This document shows positions 56,964 to 64,000 of a DNA stretch of 64,000 bases, one piece after another. The DNA is from Peribacillus sp. ACCC06369 (GTDB lineage Bacteria; Bacillota; Bacilli; Bacillales; DSM-1321), in the NCBI RefSeq assembly GCF_030348945.1, contig NZ_JAUCEN010000002.1, positions 1,612,001 through 1,676,000 of the forward strand, given 5' to 3'. The notes beneath the pieces are model-generated. The model did not search any database. It worked only from the letters and a program-made list of their open reading frames with translations, and was not told the DNA's origin. Within the stretch, counting starts at the first letter, position 1; every line of letters begins with the position of its first letter. A program made the position numbers and the translations under genes.

Positions 56964-57584
56964 ATGCGTAAAAAAAGTAATGAATCTACTGGAATGGAAG
57001 AATTGGAAGAAAACAAAATAAGTAAGTTTCAATGGTTTCTTGTCATCTTCATTCCTTTAATCTTTGCGGTAACTGTAGCGTTGATCGTTTTTACAGTTGC
57101 GGGGGTCGATGTTGTGGAAAAGGCAAAGGAAATGTCAGGGAAAATACCATTCATTGAATCGAATCAAAATGGTGAAGAGAAAGGTAATCCATCCAAGAAT
57201 GATGAGAAAGTTTTGATGAAGCTCGAAAAATTAGAAACCGAGATTGAAAACAAGGAAAAAGAGATAGACAAGCTTGAGGGCATCATTGATACACGTGACA
57301 AGGCCATTGAAAAGGCAGAAGCTGAAAAACAGCAGCTTCAAACAGAAATGAATCTACTTAAGGATAGTCAGAATGCTAGTAAACAGGCATTCAAAGATAT
57401 AATCCGCACTTATGAAACCATGGCTCCCAAGAAGTCTGCACCCATCATTACAGAAATGAATGATGAAGACGCGGTGGAGATTCTCTCAAGTATGAAGGCA
57501 GCCACTTTAGCTAAGGTATTGGAGCAAATGACAACCGCTGATGCTGCAAGGTTAACGAAGAAACTAACGGAACAAAGTTCTTAA
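56964..57584 (+). CDS. ylxF: MotE-family flagellar protein YlxF
   Basis: 206 residues. A single transmembrane helix (about 23-47, FQWFLVIFIPLIFAVTVALI) is followed by a coiled coil (about 75-128; EKLETEIENKEKEIDKLEGI). The C-terminal MgtE-N-like segment (about 145-206; NDEDAVEILSSMKAATLAKV then LEQMTTADAARLTKKL) is the MotE-type domain. In other bacteria MotE acts as a chaperone/stator accessory; in Bacillus its role is not clear. Confidence 0.88.
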   Translation: MRKKSNESTGMEELEENKISKFQWFLVIFIPLIFAVTVALIVFTVAGVDVVEKAKEMSGKIPFIESNQNGEEKGNPSKNDEKVLMKLEKLETEIENKEKEIDKLEGIIDTRDKAIEKAEAEKQQLQTEMNLLKDSQNASKQAFKDIIRTYETMAPKKSAPIITEMNDEDAVEILSSMKAATLAKVLEQMTTADAARLTKKLTEQSS

Positions 57585-57612
57585 GAGAAAAGAGTACGGA
57601 GGTGAATAATAT

Positions 57613-58923
57613 ATGAATTCAGCCATCAATTCTTTACTTACCTTGGCATCATTAGATCAAAAGATACCAATTAAGCAAAATCAGCAAACTTATACCGGGT
57701 TTGGTTTCGTCCTTCAGTCTGTCGTAGAGGTGGAACCATCCCTTCCATCGGAATCAGGTGGCATCACTGAAGAACGATTGTCCGTTTTAAAGGATTTGCT
57801 TGTTTTTTTGAAACTTGAAAGGTTAAGTGATCCAGGCGAAGAGAGTGTTGTTGAAAGTCAGTCAGTAAACAACCAAGAAGAATTTAGCAACCTTCTTTTA
57901 CTGGTATTAAAAAAAGTAACCGGAAATGATGAGGGTGCCCTTACTGATTTCTTTGCGAGCATCGAGGAAATGGATTTAGAACAAGAACAGGATGACTTGA
58001 GCCTGAATCCACAAAGTTTGTTATCAGCCAATGTCATGGAACTTTATTCAATCCTTAAAAAAGTTACAGTCTTGAGTGATGAAGAATCGAATGGGCTCCC
58101 TTTACCTGGTGTGGTGAATCTTTTGAAATTGGTGAAAATTCAAGATCTTCTCTCGGAGAATAAGGATATGACACAAGATGAAGCAGCTATCCAGAAACAA
58201 TTGAAAAACCTGCTTGAAGGTATGACGGGAAAACTGGAGAAAATGCTGTCCAATCAGTCAAAACAAAAGTCAGAACCTGAACATTCCGACATTGTGGAAA
58301 AAGGGCAAAATAAAACAATGGAAACATTGAAAAGCGCATTCTCACAATTATCCGGGAGTGACAAGGTAAGTAAAGAAGGGACAATCCGAAGCGGTGTGAC
58401 ATTGCAGAATGGGGATAGCGGTAACCATCAAGGTTCCATGCCTTTTCTCATGACAAAGTTGGAGCAATTTGTCTTGGCAGCGTCCAAAGGTGATCAAACT
58501 GTAAGTCAAGAAGAGTTTATCAAACAATTTGAAAATATTTTGAGTAAAACGAACTTTAGCGGAACTAACGGAGTAAATAAACTGTTGATCAGATTGAATC
58601 CCGAACATTTGGGCTCCCTTAGGATCGAGTTGATTCAAAAGGATGGTATGCTGTCAGCCAAGATTATGGCTACTACTGCTCAGGCCAAAGATATACTTGA
58701 AAAACAGATTCATGGCTTAAAACAAGCATTTAGCGGCCAAAACATTCAGATAGAAAAAATTGAAATATCACAGTCCTTCAATGCTTTTAACTCCGAGAAA
58801 TTCAGCCAGAAAGACACGGATGAACATAATGAGCAACAAGAGAGTAAGGAAGAAAGCAATGATGAGACGGAAAGCGAGTTTACGGGATCCCTTGCCGATG
58901 CTCTGTTAAATCTGGAAGTGTAG
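57613..58923 (+). CDS. fliK: Flagellar hook-length control protein FliK
   Basis: Secreted molecular ruler that ends hook growth by switching FlhB specificity. 436 residues. The long N-terminal part is low in conservation and rich in Gln/Ser/Glu. The C-terminal hook-length domain (about 305-395) shows LLIRLNPEHLGSLRIELIQK and KQIHGLKQAFSGQNIQIEKI. GGAGGTGA upstream of ATG 57613. Compare the FliK-like ylqG at 36123. Confidence 0.93.
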   Translation: MNSAINSLLTLASLDQKIPIKQNQQTYTGFGFVLQSVVEVEPSLPSESGGITEERLSVLKDLLVFLKLERLSDPGEESVVESQSVNNQEEFSNLLLLVLKKVTGNDEGALTDFFASIEEMDLEQEQDDLSLNPQSLLSANVMELYSILKKVTVLSDEESNGLPLPGVVNLLKLVKIQDLLSENKDMTQDEAAIQKQLKNLLEGMTGKLEKMLSNQSKQKSEPEHSDIVEKGQNKTMETLKSAFSQLSGSDKVSKEGTIRSGVTLQNGDSGNHQGSMPFLMTKLEQFVLAASKGDQTVSQEEFIKQFENILSKTNFSGTNGVNKLLIRLNPEHLGSLRIELIQKDGMLSAKIMATTAQAKDILEKQIHGLKQAFSGQNIQIEKIEISQSFNAFNSEKFSQKDTDEHNEQQESKEESNDETESEFTGSLADALLNLEV

Positions 58924-58931
58924 GTGGAAAA

Positions 58932-59567
58932 ATGACGACCATCGATAAGTCACTATTATTATCAAAATCCCAAACTGAAAACAGAAAAACCGGGGATGCA
59001 TTGGGAAAAGATGATTTCTTGAAATTGCTGCTTACCCAGCTTCAAAACCAAGATCCGTCAAGTCCGATGGACAATACGGAATTCATCGCCCAAATGGCCA
59101 CTTTTTCTTCTCTGGAACAAATGATGAATATGGGATCCCAAATGGAAGAAATAATTGGGATCAATCAACAAAATAGTTTAATGAACTATAACTCTTTTGT
59201 CGGTAAGGAAGTCACTTGGCACAAATTGGATGAAGGTGATGATGACCTTGCGATAGAAGAAGGGACAGGCATCGTTAAGTCGATCCAATATAAAGGTGAT
59301 GGTGTTCATTTCCTTCTGGAAGATGGCACAAAGCTTGAACCCGCAAATATTTCAGCGATGAAACAATCTAGTTCCACGACGAATAGCTTGACGTCGGCAA
59401 GTGAATTAATAGGCAAGCGTGTTTCCTGGATGGATGAAAAAAATGGAGAGTCGTCTGCTGTCGTAATCTCGGTATCCCTGAATAAAGGCAAGCTGCAAAT
59501 TGAAGTGGATGATGAAAACAACACCAAGCTATCATCAGAGCAATTGATTAAAATCGCTGAAGCTTAA
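58932..59567 (+). CDS. flgD: Flagellar hook assembly scaffold FlgD
   Basis: Hook-cap scaffold protein. 211 residues. The N-terminal cap motif LGKDDFLKLLLTQLQNQDPS and SPMDNTEFIAQMATFSSLEQM is diagnostic. The C-terminal part (SVLIGK/SASELIGKRVSW) forms the Ig/tudor-like domains. 8 bases after fliK; followed by a decayed gene. Confidence 0.95.
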   Translation: MTTIDKSLLLSKSQTENRKTGDALGKDDFLKLLLTQLQNQDPSSPMDNTEFIAQMATFSSLEQMMNMGSQMEEIIGINQQNSLMNYNSFVGKEVTWHKLDEGDDDLAIEEGTGIVKSIQYKGDGVHFLLEDGTKLEPANISAMKQSSSTTNSLTSASELIGKRVSWMDEKNGESSAVVISVSLNKGKLQIEVDDENNTKLSSEQLIKIAEA

Positions 59568-59578
59568 GGAGCGGGAAT

Positions 59579-59954
59579 ATGAATGAACTTGGTTTTCAAG
59601 CAAATTCCGCTCAGATGATGTCACAAACAAAAGTACCTTTGCCGCAAAGGTAGATCGTCCGACAAGGTTTTCAACAGCATTTTCAAGCAGCTGTTTCCAC
59701 TTATGAAAAGTTGACCATTAGTAAACATGCTCAAATGCGGATGTATGAAAGAAATATAGAAATAGCACCGCAAACCAAATAGCCGATAAAGCTAATGAGG
59801 CCAAAAAGATGGGCGTGACCGAATCTCTTATAATTTCAGATAATAGGCACTCATAGTAAGTACGAAAAACAACAAAGTCATCACAGTCATGGACAGGGAT
59901 GAAGCATCATCTCGAATTTTCACGAACATCAATGGAACCATAATTTTGGATTAA
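59579..59954 (+). pseudogene. Decayed flagellar operon protein (TIGR02530-like)
   Basis: The start ATG 59579 has AAGGAGCGGG upstream. Frame 1 reads MNELGFQANSAQMMSQ..., meets TAG at 59651, and reads on as QHFQAAVSTYEKLTISKHAQ and MRMYERNIEIAPQ to TAG 59780. Frame 2 (from about 59773) gives NQIADKANEAKKMGVTESLI, ISDN, to TAG 59854. Frame 3 (from 59847) gives ALIVSTKNNKVITVMDRDEA and SSRIFTNINGTIILD, ending TAA 59952. Joined, these match the pattern of the small protein often found between flgD and flgE (SKHA...R motif, DRDEA, TNINGT). One stop and two frame changes mean the gene is dead. The rest of the operon looks intact. Confidence 0.8.
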
Positions 59955-60029
59955 TGGGCTTGACCTAGAAAAGGAAGCCTGGACTGTGAAATGACAGAAG
60001 CAGTCGCTATATGAAAGGGGAGCTTTTAC

Positions 60030-61295
60030 ATGCTTCGTTCAATGTATTCGGGAATAAGCGGATTAAAAAACCTACAAACAAAATTGGATGTTATCGGTAA
60101 TAACGTCGCCAATGTCAATACTTACGGTTTCAAAAAAAGCCGCGTGACATTCAGCGATGCGATGAACCAAACGGTATCTGGTGCAAGTGCAGCAACAGCC
60201 AATAAAGGTGGAACCAATTCTAAACAAATTGGGTTGGGCTCAACGATTGCTACAATCGATACCATACATACACAGTCAAGCTTGCAAACCACTGGCCGTG
60301 ATCTTGACTTAGGTATATCAGGGGATGGCTATTTCATCGTCAAACAAGGCGATGCACTTTCGTATACACGTGCAGGAAACTTTTATCTGGATGATAATGG
60401 TACGCTTGTCAACTCGAATGGTTTGAAGGTACAGGCTTATAAGGTTGATGAAAACGGAAAACGATCAAAAACAATCGGTGACGTTGCTGTTAACGTCAAT
60501 GCGATTTTACCTGCTGTAACCTCTACTAAAATATCAGTAAGTGAAAATCTAGCTGCTGACGCAATTGATGGTACCGTATTTAGCCAGCAAATGAAAGTTG
60601 TGGATGAAAAGGGTAAAGAACAAACGGCAACTATCTATTTCCAAAAGACCGGTGATGATAAATGGGAGCTTTTTGATGAAGAACCTGCTACTTTTGGGGA
60701 TACTTCAGCTACTAAACCAAAATCGTTCACTTCGTTGAACTTCGATGCTAATGGTCAGTTAGTGGCAGCTGATAAAACCCTGGCTGGTCAAACCATTAAC
60801 ATTTCAAGCGGCAAAGAGGATGACTCGAATACAGCAGTTGACGAAAGCGTTCAGAAGATTAAATTGGATTTTGATTTCTCGAACCTTACTCAAGTTAAAG
60901 GTTCTACGACTGCTCTTGTCAATCCGAATGGTAATAAAGAAGGGAAACTGGAGAGCTTTAATATTGGTTCATCAGGGGAAATAAATGGCGTATATTCCAA
61001 CGGTCTGATCACAACATTAGGCCAATTGGCCGTTGCCAAGTTTTCCAATTCATCAGGCTTGACGAAAACCGGTGGTAATACTTTTCAGGAATCTATCAAT
61101 TCAGGTACTGCAAACATCAATATTGCAGGTGAGGGCCGCGGGGTGATTGCATCAGGTTCTTTGGAAATGTCCAATGTGGATTTATCCGAAGAGTTTACTG
61201 AAATGATCGTTGCGCAACGTGGGTTCCAGTCGAATTCCCGGATTATCACGACATCGGATGAAATTTTACAAGAATTGGTCAACTTAAAACGATAG
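60030..61295 (+). CDS. flgE: Flagellar hook protein FlgE
   Basis: Hook subunit polymerised under the FlgD cap. 421 residues. N-terminal LRSMYSGISGLKNLQTKLDV and GNNVANVNTYGFKKSRVTF, then DLDLGISGDGYFIV. The C-terminal D0 helix is NVDLSEEFTEMIVAQRGFQS followed by TTSDEILQELVNLKR. From memory B. subtilis FlgE is only about 265 residues. The extra length here is a central variable domain (about 150-320) of the kind seen in longer hooks. AAAGGGGAGC precedes ATG 60030. Confidence 0.95.
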   Translation: MLRSMYSGISGLKNLQTKLDVIGNNVANVNTYGFKKSRVTFSDAMNQTVSGASAATANKGGTNSKQIGLGSTIATIDTIHTQSSLQTTGRDLDLGISGDGYFIVKQGDALSYTRAGNFYLDDNGTLVNSNGLKVQAYKVDENGKRSKTIGDVAVNVNAILPAVTSTKISVSENLAADAIDGTVFSQQMKVVDEKGKEQTATIYFQKTGDDKWELFDEEPATFGDTSATKPKSFTSLNFDANGQLVAADKTLAGQTINISSGKEDDSNTAVDESVQKIKLDFDFSNLTQVKGSTTALVNPNGNKEGKLESFNIGSSGEINGVYSNGLITTLGQLAVAKFSNSSGLTKTGGNTFQESINSGTANINIAGEGRGVIASGSLEMSNVDLSEEFTEMIVAQRGFQSNSRIITTSDEILQELVNLKR

Positions 61296-61307
61296 GTTAA
61301 GGGAGGG

Positions 61308-61337
61308 AGGAGCCAGGGGCTTATTGCTTTGGCTCCT
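61308..61337 (+). promoter_or_regulatory. Hairpin enclosing the swrD Shine-Dalgarno region
   Basis: Perfect 8-bp stem AGGAGCCA (61308-61315) / TGGCTCCT (61330-61337) with a 14-base loop. The 5' arm includes part of the GGGAGGGAGGAG purine tract, and the only in-frame TTG lies in the loop. No T-run follows. Confidence 0.5.
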
Positions 61338-61560
61338 AAATATCATTATCAAAGTTACAAGGCTCAATGGAAAATGCTTTCATATCAATGCATTGTACAT
61401 AAATACAGTCGAGTCATTGCCAGATACGACCATTACTTTTACAAATGGTAAGAAAATCGTTGTGCTTGAGAAGGAAGAGGAAATGGTTGAAGCCATTATA
61501 CAATTTTATCGTACCGTGAAAATTCTCGGTTTTCGTAATGATGTGGAGGAAAGATCATGA
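61324..61560 (+). CDS. swrD: SwrD/FlbD-family flagellar protein (YlzI)
   Basis: Small protein required for full motor torque and swarming in B. subtilis. The conserved body IKVTRLNGKCFHINALYINT, VESLPDTTITFTNGKKIVV and ILGF is complete. The start is problematic: the family normally begins M-I-(I)-K-V/L-T-R-L-N-G, but here those codons are ATC/ATT (61342, 61345). The only ordinary in-frame start is TTG 61324, which adds six or seven residues and sits in the loop of a hairpin. Either TTG is used, a rare ATC/ATT start is used, or expression is impaired. The stop overlaps fliL by 4 bases. Confidence 0.8.
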   Translation: MLWLLNIIIKVTRLNGKCFHINALYINTVESLPDTTITFTNGKKIVVLEKEEEMVEAIIQFYRTVKILGFRNDVEERS

Positions 61561-61985
61561 AAAAAAATCTATGGACTATTATGTTGATTATACTCGTAGC
61601 CATCACGCTTGTTGGTGTCATAGCGGTCGTGGTTGTGACAAAGTTATCTGATCCCACATCTGCCGAAGAAAAACCCAGCATTGACGAAATAGTCGAATCA
61701 TCAGTTGAAATTCCCGAAATTACAACGAATCTTGCCGGCAATGATTATATTAAAATCTCATTTATGGTCCAAACAGAAAATAAAAAGGCAAAAGAAGAGT
61801 TGGAAAAAAGAAGTTTTCAAGTGAAAAATATCATCATTACCGAACTTTCCGAAATGAAAGCGGAAGAGTTGACCGGTAAAAAAGGTAAGGAAAAGCTTCA
61901 GGAAGCGCTAAAGACTAGAATGAATGAATTAATGGAAGAAGGAAACGTTGAAAAGGTTTATATAACCTCCTCGATTCTTCAATAA
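61557..61985 (+). CDS. fliL: Flagellar basal body-associated protein FliL
   Basis: Single-pass membrane protein near the stator. 142 residues. One N-terminal transmembrane helix (about 5-27, LWTIMLIILVAITLVGVIAV) and an extracytoplasmic FliL domain ending in VEKVYITSSILQ, with the TTNLA(G)ND-Y-I-KISF strand. Overlaps swrD by ATGA. Confidence 0.93.
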   Translation: MKKNLWTIMLIILVAITLVGVIAVVVVTKLSDPTSAEEKPSIDEIVESSVEIPEITTNLAGNDYIKISFMVQTENKKAKEELEKRSFQVKNIIITELSEMKAEELTGKKGKEKLQEALKTRMNELMEEGNVEKVYITSSILQ

Positions 61986-62037
61986 GGACATCCTTGCGAC
62001 TTTAAATAAGAAGGAGAAGCTTTGGAGGTGAGTGTTA

Positions 62038-63036
62038 ATGTCCGGGGAAATATTATCGCAAAATGAAATCGATGCTTTGTTATCGGCCATTTCCACAGGT
62101 GAAATGGATGCAGATGATTTAAAGAAAGAAGAAGTAGAAAAAAGAGTGAAAGTTTACGACTTTAAAAGGGCCCTTCGGTTTTCAAAGGATCAAATCCGGA
62201 GTTTGACCAGGATACACGAGAACTTTGCAAGGTTGCTGACCACATACTTTTCGGCTCAACTTAGGACATATGTTCAAATATCCGTTGCTTCGGCAGATCA
62301 AATACCATACGAAGAGTTTATTCGATCAATCCCGAAAATGACCATCCTGAATGTGTTTGAGGTGCCACCCTTGGATGGACGTATCATTCTTGAGGTCAAC
62401 CCGAATATCGCCTATTCCATGATGGATCGAGTTTTGGGCGGGCGGGGCATAAGTGTGAATAAGGTAGATAGTTTAACGGAAATAGAAACGAAAATCATGT
62501 CGAATTTATTCGAGAAGGCTTTTGAAAATTTACAGGAGGCTTGGAGTACGATTGTTGAAATCGAACCGGTGATGACAGAGTTCGAGGTGAACCCACAATT
62601 TCTTCAACTGGTTTCGCCAAACGATACTGTTGTTGTCATTTCCTTGAATACACAAATCGGCGAAACGAGCGGAATGATTAATATTTGCATTCCACACGTC
62701 GTATTAGAACCAATCATACCAAAGTTATCTGCTCATTATTGGATGGAAAATTCCCAAAAGGAAAAAATCCCAGAGGAAATCATGATTTTGGAAAAGCGTA
62801 TCAGAAACGCAGACCTTCCCATAATATCGGAACTTGGTTCTACGGATATCACCATCCAGGATTTTTTGCTGCTTGATGTTGGTGATGTCATTGATTTAAA
62901 TAAGACAATAGATGAACCTTTGACGATTAAAATTGGAGGGGTCCCCAAATACAGTGGGCAGCCAGGAAAAGTGGGAAAAAAACACGCCATCCAGATTCTT
63001 GAAATTTTGAAAGGGGGAGACGAAGATGGTAAGTGA
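62038..63036 (+). CDS. fliM: Flagellar motor switch protein FliM
   Basis: C-ring protein that binds phospho-CheY and sets rotation direction. 332 residues. The N-terminal CheY-binding motif ILSQNEIDALLSAI is followed by the CheC-like middle domain (about 45-225; SLTRIHENFARLLTTYFSAQ) and the C-terminal SpoA/FliN-like domain (about 250-325; ELGSTDITIQDFLLLDVGDV). ATG 62038 after GGAGGTGAG. Overlaps fliY by 11 bases. Confidence 0.97.
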   Translation: MSGEILSQNEIDALLSAISTGEMDADDLKKEEVEKRVKVYDFKRALRFSKDQIRSLTRIHENFARLLTTYFSAQLRTYVQISVASADQIPYEEFIRSIPKMTILNVFEVPPLDGRIILEVNPNIAYSMMDRVLGGRGISVNKVDSLTEIETKIMSNLFEKAFENLQEAWSTIVEIEPVMTEFEVNPQFLQLVSPNDTVVVISLNTQIGETSGMINICIPHVVLEPIIPKLSAHYWMENSQKEKIPEEIMILEKRIRNADLPIISELGSTDITIQDFLLLDVGDVIDLNKTIDEPLTIKIGGVPKYSGQPGKVGKKHAIQILEILKGGDEDGK

Positions 63037-64000
63037 TGAAATGCTTTCACAAGACGAGATAGATGCCCTTTTAAAAGGTACAAGTGATATAGAAGGTGAG
63101 GTGAACTCTCTTTCGATTGACGATTATTTATCAATGATGGAACTCGACGCCCTTGGTGAAATTGGTAATATCTCCTTCGGAAGTTCGGCCACTGCCCTAT
63201 CCACTTTGTTGAATCAGAAAGTGGATATCACCACCCCGACGGTTACCTTAATTGAAAGGGGACAGATCACGGAAGAATTTCCGCATCCGTATGTAGCGAT
63301 TCAAGTGCAATATACAGAAGGTTTCTCAGGTATTAATATGCTGGTCATCAAGCAGAGCGATGCTGCTATCATTGCAGATTTGATGCTTGGCGGTGATGGG
63401 GAGAATCCTTCTGACCTGCTGGGAGAAATTCAATTGAGTGCGGTCCAGGAAGCCATGAACCAGATGATGGGTTCTGCTGCGACATCGATGTCCACCATTT
63501 TTGGTAAAAAGGTGGATATTTCTCCTCCTAGCATAGATTTACTTAACTTTATAAAAGGACAAGGTGAAAATGCGATACCGGACGAGGATTTATTTGCGAA
63601 AATCTCGTTCCGTCTTCGTGTCGGTAACTTAATTGATTCCAGTATTATGCAATTGTTGCCAGTGGAATTTGCTAAAGGGTTAGTTTCTGAATTATTAAAG
63701 GGAACAAGCGATAGCGAACCTACCGATATGAAAACGCAAAAGGCACTAAGTGATCCAGTAACAAGCATTCCATCTCAGGAGCCGGCGGCAGTCCAGAACT
63801 CCCGGCCTACTCAATCGTCTAATGAATTTTATGGACAAGGGGGTTACCAACCCCAACCTACGAACCAAATACCGAATGTGCCGCAGCATTTTGGGGCTTC
63901 ATCCGTACCAACAGGGCAGCCGGTAAATGTTCAGCCTGCCAGTTTCACTAGTTTTCAGCCTTATCAGCTTCAAGAGTCTGAATCGAAAAATCTCAGTATG
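63026..64000 (+). CDS. fliY: Flagellar motor switch phosphatase FliY (3' truncated)
   Basis: CheC-class CheY-P phosphatase and C-ring component of Bacillus. ATG 63026 follows AGGGGGAGACGA and lies inside the end of fliM. The frame stays open to the window edge (325 codons). N-terminal EMLSQDEIDALLKGTSD copies the FliM CheY-binding motif. Two CheC-type phosphatase segments carry the active residues: ELDALGEIGNISFGSSATAL and VQEAMNQMMGSAATSMSTIF. A Pro/Gln/Ser-rich linker (about 235-325) leads to the FliN-like domain, which is beyond the edge. Confidence 0.95.
   Translation, partial: MVSDEMLSQDEIDALLKGTSDIEGEVNSLSIDDYLSMMELDALGEIGNISFGSSATALSTLLNQKVDITTPTVTLIERGQITEEFPHPYVAIQVQYTEGFSGINMLVIKQSDAAIIADLMLGGDGENPSDLLGEIQLSAVQEAMNQMMGSAATSMSTIFGKKVDISPPSIDLLNFIKGQGENAIPDEDLFAKISFRLRVGNLIDSSIMQLLPVEFAKGLVSELLKGTSDSEPTDMKTQKALSDPVTSIPSQEPAAVQNSRPTQSSNEFYGQGGYQPQPTNQIPNVPQHFGASSVPTGQPVNVQPASFTSFQPYQLQESESKNLSM

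Noticed and set aside
1..64000. Mobile elements, prophage, CRISPR, tRNA/rRNA or defence system
   Set aside because: Every stretch is explained by conserved syntenic genes or short regulatory gaps; no transposase, integrase other than XerC, direct-repeat array or tRNA was seen.

Overview
The window is one continuous stretch of a low-to-mid GC Bacillaceae chromosome. Gene content, gene order and reading direction match the classical coaBC-priA-def ... codY-flgB ... fliY region of Bacillus and its relatives. The evidence for a spore-forming, motile Firmicute is direct: a 26-residue SpoVM, FapR, CodY, PrkC/PrpC, HslUV and a long fla/che operon. The divergence from B. subtilis proteins as I remember them, and a signal peptidase I gene between rplS and rbgA, suggest a genus such as Peribacillus or a related Bacillus. 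That placement is inference. I see no IS element, prophage, CRISPR array, tRNA or rRNA gene. All genes are on the + strand except rpmB.

Layout. (1) 1-11669: coaBC (cut by the left edge), priA, def, fmt, rsmB, rlmN, prpC, prkC, rsgA, rpe. This tightly packed cluster runs from replication restart through initiator-tRNA formylation and rRNA methylation to the cell-wall-sensing kinase/phosphatase pair and ribosome assembly. (2) 11772-13023: thiN, the tiny sporulation gene spoVM, and convergent rpmB. (3) 13277-19184: asp23-like yloU, fakA, sdaAB/sdaAA and recG. (4) 19302-22879: the FapR-controlled fatty acid block fapR-plsX-fabD-fabG-acpP, with a FapR-type operator. (5) 23120-35136: rnc, smc, ftsY, ylxM, ffh, rpsP, khpA, ylqD, rimM, trmD, rplS, sipS and rbgA, covering signal recognition particle, ribosome and chromosome condensation functions. 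(6) 35321-41872: rnhB, a frameshifted FliK-like gene (ylqG), an FlhB-C-like gene (ylqH), sucCD and dprA. (7) 42139-49759: topA, trmFO, xerC, hslV, hslU, codY. (8) 50521-64000: the flagellar operon flgB-flgC-fliE-fliF-fliG-fliH-fliI-fliJ-ylxF-fliK-flgD-(pseudogene)-flgE-swrD-fliL-fliM-fliY, with fliY cut by the right edge.

Most of the window is ordinary, conserved housekeeping DNA. No convincing new multi-gene system is present. The points worth a second look are small: a decayed flagellar-operon gene between flgD and flgE (one in-frame stop, two frame changes); a one-base frameshift in the FliK-like gene next to an FlhB-like gene that lacks the NPTH cleavage motif; a swrD gene with no normal start codon at the family position and an 8-bp hairpin around its Shine-Dalgarno; HslV starting directly Met-Thr-Thr; a possible 30-residue membrane peptide before sucC; a recG terminator that contains the fapR -35 element; and nested palindromes before thiN and spoVM.

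Start codons were re-chosen by Shine-Dalgarno position and family N-termini. Several genes appear to use TTG (def, acpP, rbgA, dprA, fliH) or GTG (fakA, recG, fliG). Family assignments rest on recognisable motifs and memory of homologues, not on a database search.
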